In this document: piece after piece, positions 1-6,443 of the stretch | Numbering within the stretch: position 1 is the first letter of the stretch | Layout: every line of letters starts with the position of its first letter | NCBI GenBank assembly: GCA_018610125.1 | Contig: JAHEOI010000152.1 | Span: 1 to 10,196, forward strand | DNA length: 10,196 nucleotides | DNA from: Verrucomicrobiota bacterium | GTDB taxonomy: Bacteria > Verrucomicrobiota > Verrucomicrobiia > Limisphaerales > JAHEOI01 | Reading direction: 5' to 3' | Program-made: the position numbers and the translations under genes | The notes under the pieces: generated by a model | The model's input: only the letters and a program-made list of their open reading frames with translations | Told to the model about the DNA's origin: nothing | Database searches by the model: none

Positions 1-73
1 AGCGCGTCCGTCCCGTCGCACGTTGGTCGAGGTTGAGCTGCCCTCTTCCGCGGTCGCGACCACCTTGCCCGAC

Positions 74-463
74 TCACCCAATTGAACCAGCTCGGTCCAC
101 CGCCGAAAAAACGTGTGCCCGATGCCGTCCAATCTCTTTTTGGTCCCCCGGCAGAATTGCAGCGCCGAGCCCTCTGGCCAGGAGCTGGCATCCCAAGCAG
201 ACACCGAGCACTGGAAGTACATCGGAAAGCGCCGATTCAATCAGTCGTAGCTCCGCTTGCAGCACCGGTTCCCGATCGAGCTCCCGAGCGCTCATGGGAC
301 CGCCCATGACCACGAGTCCCTTGAAGTCTACGAGCCGCGATGGCAATGGGCCTCCCTCGAAGGGACGTACGACGACCGGATCCAGTCCGCTCTCGGTGAT
401 CGTTTCGACAATTTTGCCCGGCGTCTCGGGGGCAACCTGCCGGATACAAAGGACGCGTGGCAT
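74..463 (-). pseudogene. Class I glutamine amidotransferase (GMP-synthase-like), N-terminal part; truncated or frameshifted
   Basis: The N-terminal 112 residues match a stand-alone class I glutamine amidotransferase, which releases ammonia from glutamine for an acceptor that cannot be named here. Starting at the ATG at 463 gives 129 residues. A glycine-rich oxyanion strand (VVMGGPMS, about 51-58) is followed by the nucleophile elbow GVCLGCQ (87-93, Cys89) and the family-typical KEIG (109-112). After KEIG the reading frame loses resemblance to the family and stops at 74. The usual second half with the catalytic QFHxE histidine and glutamate is absent; family members are normally about 230 residues. 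The break follows G5 and A5 runs at about 134-149. A +1-shifted frame stays open to the window edge but is not clearly GATase-like. The frame is open further upstream, but the 463 start matches where the family begins; its ribosome binding site is weak. It follows the fucosidase gene by 28 nt. Whether it is a real pseudogene or a sequencing error is undecided. Confidence 0.6.
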
Positions 464-491
464 GGCATATATCCGACTGGTTTTTACCCTG

Positions 492-1814
492 TCAATCTTC
501 GTTGTCGGATTGTTCGTGGGATCGCGCCTTCGGGCGCCCGGGCGCCTCCGGTTGAGATTTCCGATCCGGCCTTCCGTTCGAGCCGAGCCCAATCCTTAGC
601 ACCCAGGCATGTTTGGAAGGTTTCTGCGAGGGCATATCAACCGTAAGACCGACTTCGCTCTGTCGCCAATCGAGTGCCTCGGATCGTCCAAGCATCGATA
701 TGCGCTCCACGGAGACGCCGGACAGTGCCTCCATTGTCACCTGCGGCGCGTCCGGCCATTTGAGCAGCATAACATAGATCGTGTCTTTCTTCTTATTGCT
801 GACAAACCAGATGTCACCCTCCCGAGACGTTTTCCACGGCCGCGTGCCATGGATTGCCTCCGCGTTTCGATCCATCCATCGACCAAGCTCGTGCAGGATA
901 CGGACCTGAGCATCCGGGAGGCTGCCGTCTGCTTTCGGTCCTACGTTAAGCAGGTAGTTCCCGCCTTTGGCTCGAATCTTGATGAGGTTGTGAACGATCG
1001 TCGTTACGGATTTGTAGTGGTCGTCGGGCTTGTAGGCCCATTGGTTGCCCATTGTCATGCAGGTCTCCCATGCCCCTTCCGGGGGCGTATCCGGAATGGT
1101 TTGCTCGGGTGTGGGCAATACGCCTCTGACGATGACCGCGTTTGGGGCAATCCACCAAGTCGGCTTCTTCAATCCTGTCGGATTGCCGTCGTACCACATG
1201 ATATCCACCGGGCCATAGTGCATCAGAAGCTCCCTGATTTGGGCCAGCTCATATTCGAGAAGCGGCAACTGGTGCCTCCCATGGGGGATTCTGAATTTCT
1301 TGATGGCCGGCCCCCTTTCATATTCGCCCGAAAAGCCATTGGCATATTGATAATGCCAATCCGCAGGCGAATAATACCATCCGAGCTTGAGCCCCTCCGC
1401 CCGGACTGCTTCGGCGAGCTGCAGGCAGATGTCTCTCCCATATGGCGTTTCCTTGATGTCGTAGTCGGTGTAATCGGAGGCGAACATGCAGAATCCTGCA
1501 TGGTGCTTGGCCGTGAACACGACATAACGGATCCCGGCTTTCCGAGCCAACTTCGCCCAGCGACGAGGTCGAAATCTCTCGGGGTTGAAGCCCTTATACA
1601 GGCTGAAATAGCGATCTCGAAACGCTTCGGAGGCGTCTTTGACAGGCCAACTGATTTCTTTGCCGATTTTGGCTACAGGTCCCCAATGGATGAAGAGGCC
1701 AAAGCCGGCGTCTCGGAAATCTTGGAGGGCTTCGGGCTTGTTTCCCTCTTCAGCGGCGCGTCCGACCGAGATCAATGCCACTAAACTGAGAATAAGAAGG
1801 CAACGTTCACGCAT
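492..1814 (-). CDS. Alpha-L-fucosidase, GH29 family, secreted
   Basis: This is a glycoside hydrolase family 29 alpha-L-fucosidase, a retaining exo-enzyme that removes L-fucose from glycans. The ATG at 1814 is chosen because AAAGGA sits 5 nt upstream and residues 1-21 then form a clean signal peptide (MRERC, LILSLVALISV, then GRAA). That implies export to the periplasm or cell surface. The catalytic barrel shows FIHWG (41-45), the KHHAGF substrate-pocket motif (103-108) and VDIMWYDG (203-210), in which Asp209 aligns with the family nucleophile. GGNYLLNVGPKADG (284-297) is also typical. The acid/base residue is not conserved in this family and was not assigned. A beta-rich tail of about 110 residues follows, and the 440-aa length is normal for GH29. 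The gene lies 40 nt after the DUF59 gene and looks co-transcribed with the respiratory and NO genes upstream, which is an unexpected neighbourhood. A long open frame on the opposite strand is a shadow. Confidence 0.93.
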   Translation of the reverse strand: MRERCLLILSLVALISVGRAAEEGNKPEALQDFRDAGFGLFIHWGPVAKIGKEISWPVKDASEAFRDRYFSLYKGFNPERFRPRRWAKLARKAGIRYVVFTAKHHAGFCMFASDYTDYDIKETPYGRDICLQLAEAVRAEGLKLGWYYSPADWHYQYANGFSGEYERGPAIKKFRIPHGRHQLPLLEYELAQIRELLMHYGPVDIMWYDGNPTGLKKPTWWIAPNAVIVRGVLPTPEQTIPDTPPEGAWETCMTMGNQWAYKPDDHYKSVTTIVHNLIKIRAKGGNYLLNVGPKADGSLPDAQVRILHELGRWMDRNAEAIHGTRPWKTSREGDIWFVSNKKKDTIYVMLLKWPDAPQVTMEALSGVSVERISMLGRSEALDWRQSEVGLTVDMPSQKPSKHAWVLRIGLGSNGRPDRKSQPEAPGRPKARSHEQSDNED

Positions 1815-1820
1815 AGTTGT

Positions 1821-1826
1821 CCTTTG
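1821..1826 (-). promoter_or_regulatory. Ribosome binding site deciding the fucosidase start
   Basis: On the minus strand AAAGGA precedes the ATG at 1814 by about 5-6 nt. The longer frame beginning at 1934 would overlap the DUF59 gene by 80 nt and would bury the signal peptide 40 residues inside the protein. The site therefore supports the shorter start. Confidence 0.6.
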
Positions 1827-1854
1827 GCCAGGAGCTTGCGGCTCATTGTTTCGG

Positions 1855-2169
1855 CTACGCCATGCCCAGGCGCTCACGGGCTTCCGGCTTGATGAGACCG
1901 GGGTGCCAAGGAGGATCCCACACAATTTCGACATGCACGTCTTCGATCCCGTCCAGGCTCAATAGTGCCATATGGACACCGCCAATGAGACTTTGGTGCA
2001 TGGGGCAGCCGGGCGTCGTGAACGTCATCGTGACTTCCGCACGCGAGGCGGCCAAGGCCACCTTGTAGACAAGACCGAGATCGACGATGTTGCAATCCAG
2101 CTCAGGGTCGACCACCTGCTTGAGCGCATGCCAGATCTCTTCCTCCGTGATGTTCGAATCGATTTCCAT
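1855..2169 (-). CDS. MIP18/DUF59-family metal-sulfur cluster assembly protein (SufT/PaaD-like)
   Basis: This is a compact 104-aa single-domain protein of the MIP18 (DUF59) family, cytosolic factors that help load Fe-S clusters into client proteins. Visible family marks are DPELDCNIVDLGLVY (21-35), TTPGCPM (51-57) with the conserved cluster-liganding or reactive Cys55, and WDPPWHPGLIKPEARERLG (84-102). The ATG at 2169 is only 4 nt after the TAA of the upstream oxidase-like gene. Its AAAGG ribosome site overlaps the last codons of that gene, so the two are probably translationally coupled. Clustering with NnrS and DUF2249 genes suggests repair or maturation of Fe-S proteins damaged by nitric oxide; this role is inferred. 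No SUF genes are present in the window, so the plain family name is safer than sufT. Confidence 0.92.
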   Translation of the reverse strand: MEIDSNITEEEIWHALKQVVDPELDCNIVDLGLVYKVALAASRAEVTMTFTTPGCPMHQSLIGGVHMALLSLDGIEDVHVEIVWDPPWHPGLIKPEARERLGMA

Positions 2170-2173
2170 AATC

Positions 2174-3544
2174 TTAGCCTTTCGATAGGTCCAACGGGGT
2201 CAATTGCGGGGCCATAAGATGCTTGAGGATTTGGAGGACATTAAGAGCAAAGCAAATCAGGGCGAAAAGCATGAGTGCGGTCCCGACTTGCAGCAAGGCG
2301 GAGCCGGCAAGAGCGATCGCCGTCGTTGTCGTTGCGACGCCAACGAGATATCCCCAATAACCGAGGCATTGAAGCCAAGGCGAATAGAGATCTTTCACGG
2401 CAGGTGTCCGATAGCGTCCGATGGCGTTGCTATAGGTGTTATACCAGACAAGGAACGGAAGTATCTTATAAAGCATTCCGAGGATGGCCATCGAGAAAAC
2501 ACCGAAAAGAGCCAGGAAGCCGTAGGCCGATTCCAATCGCAGTGCCAAATCCGTTGCAGGAAGCCGGGGCCAGGAAAGGACAAAGGCCAATGCAATCAAG
2601 GGAGCGAATAGGCCCAGTCCGGTAAGGAAGTGGATCAAGCCCCAGTCGAGCTCGCGTCGTTTCCGGTTTTGGAGCATGCGAGCGACTTCCCAGAGGTACA
2701 CGAGGATGGCGACGGCAGCCATGGCTGCGAAAAGCAGCTTGAAGCGACTTTTGAGCAGGATGGTTAAGAAAACGCCCGGTACGGCCAGGTTGAGGAGGAT
2801 GATCGACCAAAAAGCACGCCGCTGAGACCGGACTTCGCTCAGAATGAACATCGGCAACAATTTGTAGGAAACCCCGATTAAGAGGATAAGGAAGAAACCG
2901 ATCACGCCGAGATGAGCATGGGCGTGCATTTGGGCGAGGGGATCGAAATAGGTGAAAGCCCAGCACTTGTCCGCGGCAAGGTAGAGGCCGGCCGTCATCG
3001 TCAGGATAAGCCAGACAAGACTGGAAGCGATGGCGAGCGCGACGGTATCGAAGCGGGGGATGGATCGTATTGTGCGGAAGATATTGTAGGCAAAGAAAAG
3101 GATCCCAAAGGCGACAATGGAGCCGAAATGGCCGACCTGCTTCGGGTCCCAATAAAAAAACATCCAGACCATTCCGATGACTCCGACGAGGTGAAGGCAG
3201 ATATGGTAGCGTGCGAACCTGACGCTATGGAGCTGCGTCTGGAAGGTGACCGGCGTGAGCTGGTATAAGGCCCCGAAAATGACCGAGCTGATCCAGCCGA
3301 GCGTGACAAGATGTGTGATCGCCACCGCCAACGGATTGTAGTGGTAGGTCGCCAGGACCTGGGGGGACCATGTCAGCCAGACAACGGCGGTAAAAATGGC
3401 TGCGATACCGGAAAGCATAAAGATTAACGGCAACCAGGTCTTGGGCGAGCTTTCGCTCCCGGATGTCGGCTTCGATGCTCCCACTGACTTGCTTTGCGAG
3501 CTGAACTTATTGCTTGTGGCGGATGCGGGTAATGTAGCTTCCAT
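2174..3544 (-). CDS. Heme-copper oxidase subunit I-like 12-TM membrane protein (NnrS-associated)
   Basis: The gene encodes a 456-aa inner-membrane protein with about 12 hydrophobic segments after a polar Ser/Lys-rich N-terminus of 36 residues. It resembles the proteins annotated as cbb3-type cytochrome c oxidase subunit I-like that sit beside nnrS and DUF2249 genes. Possible heme or metal ligands are H68 in ATYHYNP, H78 in ITHLVTLGW, and H207, H209 and H211 in MHAHAHLG. The aromatic-rich LGMLYKILPF segment (355-364) repeats the shape of VSYKLLPMF (225-233). The canonical CuB pattern of catalytic oxidases (HxxxY followed by a His pair) was not found, so oxidase activity should not be assumed. 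The start at 3544 is preferred over the frame's first start at 3571 because GGAGGAG lies about 8 nt upstream. It overlaps the end of the DUF2249 gene by 38 nt, indicating tight coupling. A role in nitric oxide handling or heme-copper chemistry is inferred from context. Confidence 0.82.
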   Translation of the reverse strand: MEATLPASATSNKFSSQSKSVGASKPTSGSESSPKTWLPLIFMLSGIAAIFTAVVWLTWSPQVLATYHYNPLAVAITHLVTLGWISSVIFGALYQLTPVTFQTQLHSVRFARYHICLHLVGVIGMVWMFFYWDPKQVGHFGSIVAFGILFFAYNIFRTIRSIPRFDTVALAIASSLVWLILTMTAGLYLAADKCWAFTYFDPLAQMHAHAHLGVIGFFLILLIGVSYKLLPMFILSEVRSQRRAFWSIILLNLAVPGVFLTILLKSRFKLLFAAMAAVAILVYLWEVARMLQNRKRRELDWGLIHFLTGLGLFAPLIALAFVLSWPRLPATDLALRLESAYGFLALFGVFSMAILGMLYKILPFLVWYNTYSNAIGRYRTPAVKDLYSPWLQCLGYWGYLVGVATTTTAIALAGSALLQVGTALMLFALICFALNVLQILKHLMAPQLTPLDLSKG

Positions 3545-4019
3545 CTTCTTGCTCCTCCGAAGTGGCCTCAAAGCCGCGTTCTTGCAGGTGGGGAAATAGG
3601 TGAATGGGTCTTCTGTCCGTGCGGGCTTGCAACGTACCGCCTTGCGGAAGATTCCCCAGGGTTTCGAGAATTTTGATCAACGGTTGGGGCGGCTCCCAAC
3701 CTCGAGCATCAATCTCGTGCGTCTCGGCTTCGTTGTTCCCGTGAATCTCGGGAGATGTGGGATCACTCTCCGGTTGGTCGGAAGCCTCGCCTTTGCGCTT
3801 AAATACGACCTCCCAATCCCCATCCCCACGCGGCGTTGCGTCATGGTCAAACCCTTGGCTGCCGAGGACATGGTACAATGGGACCGGCTCGAAAGGGGCA
3901 ATGATCATCAACTTCTGATGCGGTTTCAATTGCGAAGCGGTGCTCAGGATCTTGGAAAGCGGCTCCCTCCCTTGGTTGATATCCTCGCGGACATCCAGTG
4001 TAATCATTTCCGTGCTCAT
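3507..4019 (-). CDS. Tandem DUF2249 domain protein
   Basis: This is a 170-aa soluble protein with two copies of the DUF2249 fold, a small alpha/beta domain related to TusA/SirA-like proteins and common next to NnrS, hemerythrin and denitrification genes. Copy one spans about 5-75 (ITLDVRED, a middle KLMIIAPFEPVPLYHVLGSQGF, then DWEVVFKR). Copy two spans about 100-168 (HEIDARGWEPPQPLIKILETL, a middle TLQARTDRRPIHLFPHLQERGF, then SYITRIR). They are joined by an acidic linker (76-99). No TusA-type catalytic cysteine is present; the protein has no cysteine at all. The molecular role is unknown. GAGGAG lies only 2 nt before the ATG at 4019, unusually close. The gene has its own predicted FNR/DNR-type promoter in the 83-nt gap after nnrS. 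It overlaps the next gene by 38 nt. Confidence 0.85.
   Translation of the reverse strand: MSTEMITLDVREDINQGREPLSKILSTASQLKPHQKLMIIAPFEPVPLYHVLGSQGFDHDATPRGDGDWEVVFKRKGEASDQPESDPTSPEIHGNNEAETHEIDARGWEPPQPLIKILETLGNLPQGGTLQARTDRRPIHLFPHLQERGFEATSEEQEDGSYITRIRHKQ
3551..3558 (-). promoter_or_regulatory. Strong ribosome binding site inside the end of the DUF2249 gene
   Basis: GGAGGAG on the minus strand lies 7-9 nt before the ATG at 3544, within the coding region of the upstream DUF2249 gene. It decides the start of the oxidase-like protein. It also makes the 38-nt gene overlap a likely site of coupled re-initiation. Confidence 0.7.
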
Positions 4020-4027
4020 GACTCCTC

Positions 4028-4033
4028 ATAATA
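4028..4033 (-). promoter_or_regulatory. -10 box TATTAT of the DUF2249 promoter
   Basis: On the minus strand TATTAT matches the sigma70 -10 consensus at five of six bases. Taking it as -12 to -7 places +1 near 4021 and the FNR/DNR site at -41.5. The transcript would then begin 1-3 nt before the ATG at 4019. The GAGGAG ribosome site would be left out and would be present only on read-through mRNA from nnrS. Confidence 0.6.
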
Positions 4034-4055
4034 GACGCATGGCGCCGTCGAGGCC

Positions 4056-4069
4056 TTGATGCATATCAA
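4056..4069. promoter_or_regulatory. Perfect FNR/DNR-type operator TTGAT-N4-ATCAA
   Basis: TTGATGCATATCAA matches the 10 specified bases of the FNR/ANR/DNR consensus exactly. It lies in the 83-nt gap between nnrS and the DUF2249 gene, with its centre at 4062.5. That centre is exactly 41.5 bp from the start predicted by the TATTAT box at 4028-4033, the class II activator spacing. The palindrome does not say whether oxygen (FNR/ANR) or nitric oxide (DNR/NnrR) is sensed. Its nnrS-linked context favours a nitric oxide or low-oxygen signal. Confidence 0.85.
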
Positions 4070-4102
4070 ATGAAAGCAGCGAAATGGTGCCTGGTCGTCG
4101 TG

Positions 4103-5326
4103 TCATTGCTCTTCGAATCGGATTTTGGGCAGGACGCGGACCGCCCAATATGAAGTGCCGGCGATCCAGGCGATCGCGGCAAGGCTGTAAGAGAGGATTG
4201 ACAGCGTTGCCACCAGGTCCGCAACGATCCGAAGTCCCAAAGCGACCAGGTAAAGCGCGATCATCGGGGCCAAGAACGTCATCCGGCTCCGAAAGAGCGT
4301 ATGATAGCCGCTGTGTCCAAGTACGACGCGGGTCGCGACGAGGAGGGCGATCAGGCTGAAACCGCCGATGAATAGGAGATGGAGGCTGATTAATTCGGGG
4401 ATGACCAAAGTTGCCGAGGCAAATAAGCCCGCGATGAGCAGGGCCAGGCCGATCTGCAAGCCGGTCGCGAGATGGCCCGGAATCGCCGGTTTCCATAGCC
4501 CCGGAATCGTCACAATAATGAAGAAACCTGCTGCGAGCGCTCCGAGAAAGCGCCCCCACAACGATTGGTAGAAGGCGTCCATAATGAGCCCGAAAAGGAT
4601 GACTGCTCCCACGGCCAAGGAAAGCAATGCATGCTTTGTCCATTGTGGTGTGGGATAACGCGAATCGGCAAAGCGATGGTGGGGCTGGGAGCCGAAAAAA
4701 CGCGGCAGAAGAAACGGCCCGACTCCCAGGAGAGGGAACAAAGGGAGGCCTTGATAGAGGAGTTGTTTGCCAAAGCGGTAGTAAACAGGAGGAATGTCGC
4801 CCGTTCCCGCCAAAAGGAGGCCTATTGTTCCGGCTGCGCCGCTGAGAATCCCCAGGGCTGCCATTACAAATCCCGGAGGTGGCAGATCGTGACGTTGCCG
4901 AAATCGGCAGCCAAGGAAGATTGTCAGCAATGTCAGTAGGAATAAAAAGCTGATGTCCCCGCCGATGCCGAGCCCGCTTAGATGGAGGATCGAGGTCAGG
5001 CAGTAAGCCAGAAAGAGCAGGCTTACCTCGAGGGGCGAGAACCCGCGGACTTCGAGCATCTTGGGGAGCGATGTCCCGAGAAAGCCGACGATAAATCCGG
5101 TCATGAATCCCTGGATCAATAACCGGGCATGAAGCACGCCCGGGTAGACTCCAAGGGTCCCTGCGTAAAAGAGTGGCCATAGGGCAATGCCGATGAGTCC
5201 GAATACGCAGGCGGTCGGAAAAAACAGCCGAAACGGTTCGTGGGCTGTCAGAAAGAGCCATTCACGCAATGATGGGCGGTGCTGCGTCGACGGATCGGGC
5301 TGCGGGATTGACGGGTTTTCGGACAT
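4103..5326 (-). CDS. nnrS: NnrS family multi-heme/copper membrane protein
   Basis: NnrS is a heme- and copper-containing integral membrane protein linked to resistance to nitric oxide stress and usually controlled by NO-responsive regulators. The 407-aa product has about 12 hydrophobic segments. It opens with HEPFRLFFP (29-37), where the family has its conserved PFRxFF. It then shows LHARLLIQGFMTGFIVGFLGTSLPKML (65-91), with His66 and the GF-GT-LP pattern. SLHLLFIGGF (314-323) and VATRVVLGHSG (330-340), with His316 and His338, form the family hallmark. The ATG at 5326 is chosen because the PFRxFF block then begins near residue 30. No good ribosome site precedes it, and a GTG at 5419 that overlaps the SCO gene is the alternative. 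The gene lies 32 nt after the SCO gene and looks co-transcribed with it. Confidence 0.92.
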   Translation of the reverse strand: MSENPSIPQPDPSTQHRPSLREWLFLTAHEPFRLFFPTACVFGLIGIALWPLFYAGTLGVYPGVLHARLLIQGFMTGFIVGFLGTSLPKMLEVRGFSPLEVSLLFLAYCLTSILHLSGLGIGGDISFLFLLTLLTIFLGCRFRQRHDLPPPGFVMAALGILSGAAGTIGLLLAGTGDIPPVYYRFGKQLLYQGLPLFPLLGVGPFLLPRFFGSQPHHRFADSRYPTPQWTKHALLSLAVGAVILFGLIMDAFYQSLWGRFLGALAAGFFIIVTIPGLWKPAIPGHLATGLQIGLALLIAGLFASATLVIPELISLHLLFIGGFSLIALLVATRVVLGHSGYHTLFRSRMTFLAPMIALYLVALGLRIVADLVATLSILSYSLAAIAWIAGTSYWAVRVLPKIRFEEQ

Positions 5327-5358
5327 CAGGGAAACAGGTTTATTTGAAAGGGATCCGG

Positions 5359-6285
5359 TTAACGCGCTTGGCTCGACGCCATTGCCTTGATGGTTTTCAG
5401 GACCGCTTGCGGTTCCCACTCATTGCCGCGCCAGATCGCCCGAATCTCCCCTTCCGGTGAAACCAATGCGGTACAGAGGCCGTGATTAATCGTCTCTGAG
5501 TCCTTTTTGACATAGACTCGGAAGGCTGTTGTCAATCGGTTGATTTCCTCGGTTGTGCCGGTGGCGAAGGTCCATTCCTCAGGGGGGGTATCGGCGCCGA
5601 CAACCGACCGCTTGTATTGTTTCAGGACACCGGGCCGATCGTATTTCGGATCGATCGAGATGCTCAACAGCCGGACTTGATTGGCCAAATCGGGATCCGA
5701 TTGGAGTGCTTGATGGATGGTATTGAAATGCCGCGTGATGAGCGGGCAGAAGTTGGGCACCGGGCAGCGCGTGAATATAAAGGAAAGGAGGAGCATGTCA
5801 CTGTCAAAGGTGTCATTCGTGATGCGTTCATTTTGGGAGTTTACCAATTGAAACTCGGGCATCGGGCTCCCTTCGTTAACGCGATGGACCTTTGAATGCG
5901 GGAGACGCTGCCTGGTACGGCTCTGCTTTGGCAGCTCGATTTCCGACCGGTCAATGGAGCGAAAGTCGGTCGCCCAGGAATCCTCCTCCGTGACGACAAA
6001 GTCAAATTCAACGGAATCTCCCGGTTTGAAGGCCGTCAGCTCGTTGGCTTCCCGGAGATAAAACGGCATGGTCATCGCCGGCATGAATCCGGGGATTGCC
6101 TCGTGCTCGATGGTGACGGTGTCGCCATTATCGGCCACTCTCCGGATAATTCCTTGGACCTGGTAAATTCGTTTGCCGTTTCCCTCCGGCGATTTGGATG
6201 TGTCGGATTCGCCGTTTGAGCTGCCTTGACGGCAGCCGGTCAAAGCGAAAACGCCTGTTAACGTGAGCAATGCCAATCTGATCAT
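5359..6285 (-). CDS. CusF-like domain fused to SCO1/SenC copper chaperone, lipoprotein
   Basis: This is a 308-aa copper-handling lipoprotein. Residues 1-18 are a lipoprotein signal ending in the lipobox LTGC, with Cys18 as the lipidated residue, so the protein should be anchored outside the cytoplasmic membrane. Residues about 40-118 form a CusF-type copper-binding domain (VTIEHEAIPGFMPAMTMPF, with His61, Met68, Met71 and Met73). Residues about 136-303 form the thioredoxin-like SCO1/SenC domain, which delivers copper to the CuA centre of oxidases or acts as a thiol reductase. Its copper cysteines are C174 and C180 in TRCPVPNFCP, a C-x5-C spacing instead of the usual C-x3-C. The third ligand is His268 in INHGL. 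The ATG at 6285 has AAGG about 7 nt upstream. The gene leads the NnrS series and has an FNR/DNR-like site 51 nt upstream of its start. A role in assembling a copper enzyme under low oxygen or NO is inferred. Confidence 0.92.
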   Translation of the reverse strand: MIRLALLTLTGVFALTGCRQGSSNGESDTSKSPEGNGKRIYQVQGIIRRVADNGDTVTIEHEAIPGFMPAMTMPFYLREANELTAFKPGDSVEFDFVVTEEDSWATDFRSIDRSEIELPKQSRTRQRLPHSKVHRVNEGSPMPEFQLVNSQNERITNDTFDSDMLLLSFIFTRCPVPNFCPLITRHFNTIHQALQSDPDLANQVRLLSISIDPKYDRPGVLKQYKRSVVGADTPPEEWTFATGTTEEINRLTTAFRVYVKKDSETINHGLCTALVSPEGEIRAIWRGNEWEPQAVLKTIKAMASSQAR

Positions 6286-6335
6286 AACCGACCTTCTTTT
6301 GAATCTGACTCTCTCATTCCGGTGAGGGCATTGCC

Positions 6336-6349
6336 TTGATACGGGTCAA
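6336..6349. promoter_or_regulatory. FNR/DNR-like operator TTGAT-N4-GTCAA before the SCO-NnrS genes
   Basis: TTGATACGGGTCAA agrees with TTGAT-N4-ATCAA at nine of ten specified bases; variants with GTCAA are typical of NO-responsive DNR/NnrR sites. Its centre (6342.5) lies 57 bp before the SCO start. With class II spacing, +1 would fall near 6301. The -10 there (GAGAGT, 6308-6313) is poor, as expected for an activator-dependent promoter, but not proof of one. Confidence 0.65.
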
Positions 6350-6410
6350 GCTCATCCCTCTTGCCAGGTCCTCGGAACCTCGAAACCGGCATTAATGCTT
6401 GTAATACCTT

Positions 6411-6428
6411 GGTTGCTCTCGGGCAACC
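6411..6428. repeat. Short inverted repeat GGTTGC-N6-GCAACC
   Basis: The two 6-bp arms are perfect and are separated by TCTCGG. No T-run follows in either direction. It may be a hairpin or a protein site, and its function is not clear. Confidence 0.4.
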
Positions 6429-6443
6429 CCTTCAATTGAGAAA

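Noticed and set aside
609..1784. A 391-codon open frame on the plus strand opposite the fucosidase
   Set aside because: It lies entirely antisense to a gene with clear GH29 motifs, and its translation shows no recognisable domain. It is a high-GC shadow frame.
1855..2169. Assigning the gene symbol paaD or sufT
   Set aside because: No phenylacetate or SUF genes are nearby, so only the MIP18/DUF59 family level is supported.
2466..3152. A 228-codon minus-strand frame within the oxidase-like gene
   Set aside because: It is a shifted shadow of the 12-TM gene with an Arg/Pro/His-rich composition and no domain.
2174..3544. Calling the protein a functional cbb3 oxidase or nitric oxide reductase
   Set aside because: The expected CuB histidine set was not found, and no partner subunit such as CcoO or NorC is in the window.
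3673..3680. TTGATCAA, resembling an FNR half-site pair
   Set aside because: There is no 4-nt spacer between the half sites, and it lies inside the DUF2249 coding region.
4026..5261. A 411-codon minus-strand frame overlapping nnrS
   Set aside because: It is in another frame of the same strand as nnrS, is rich in Arg, Pro and Ser, and lacks membrane segments or motifs, while nnrS is well supported.
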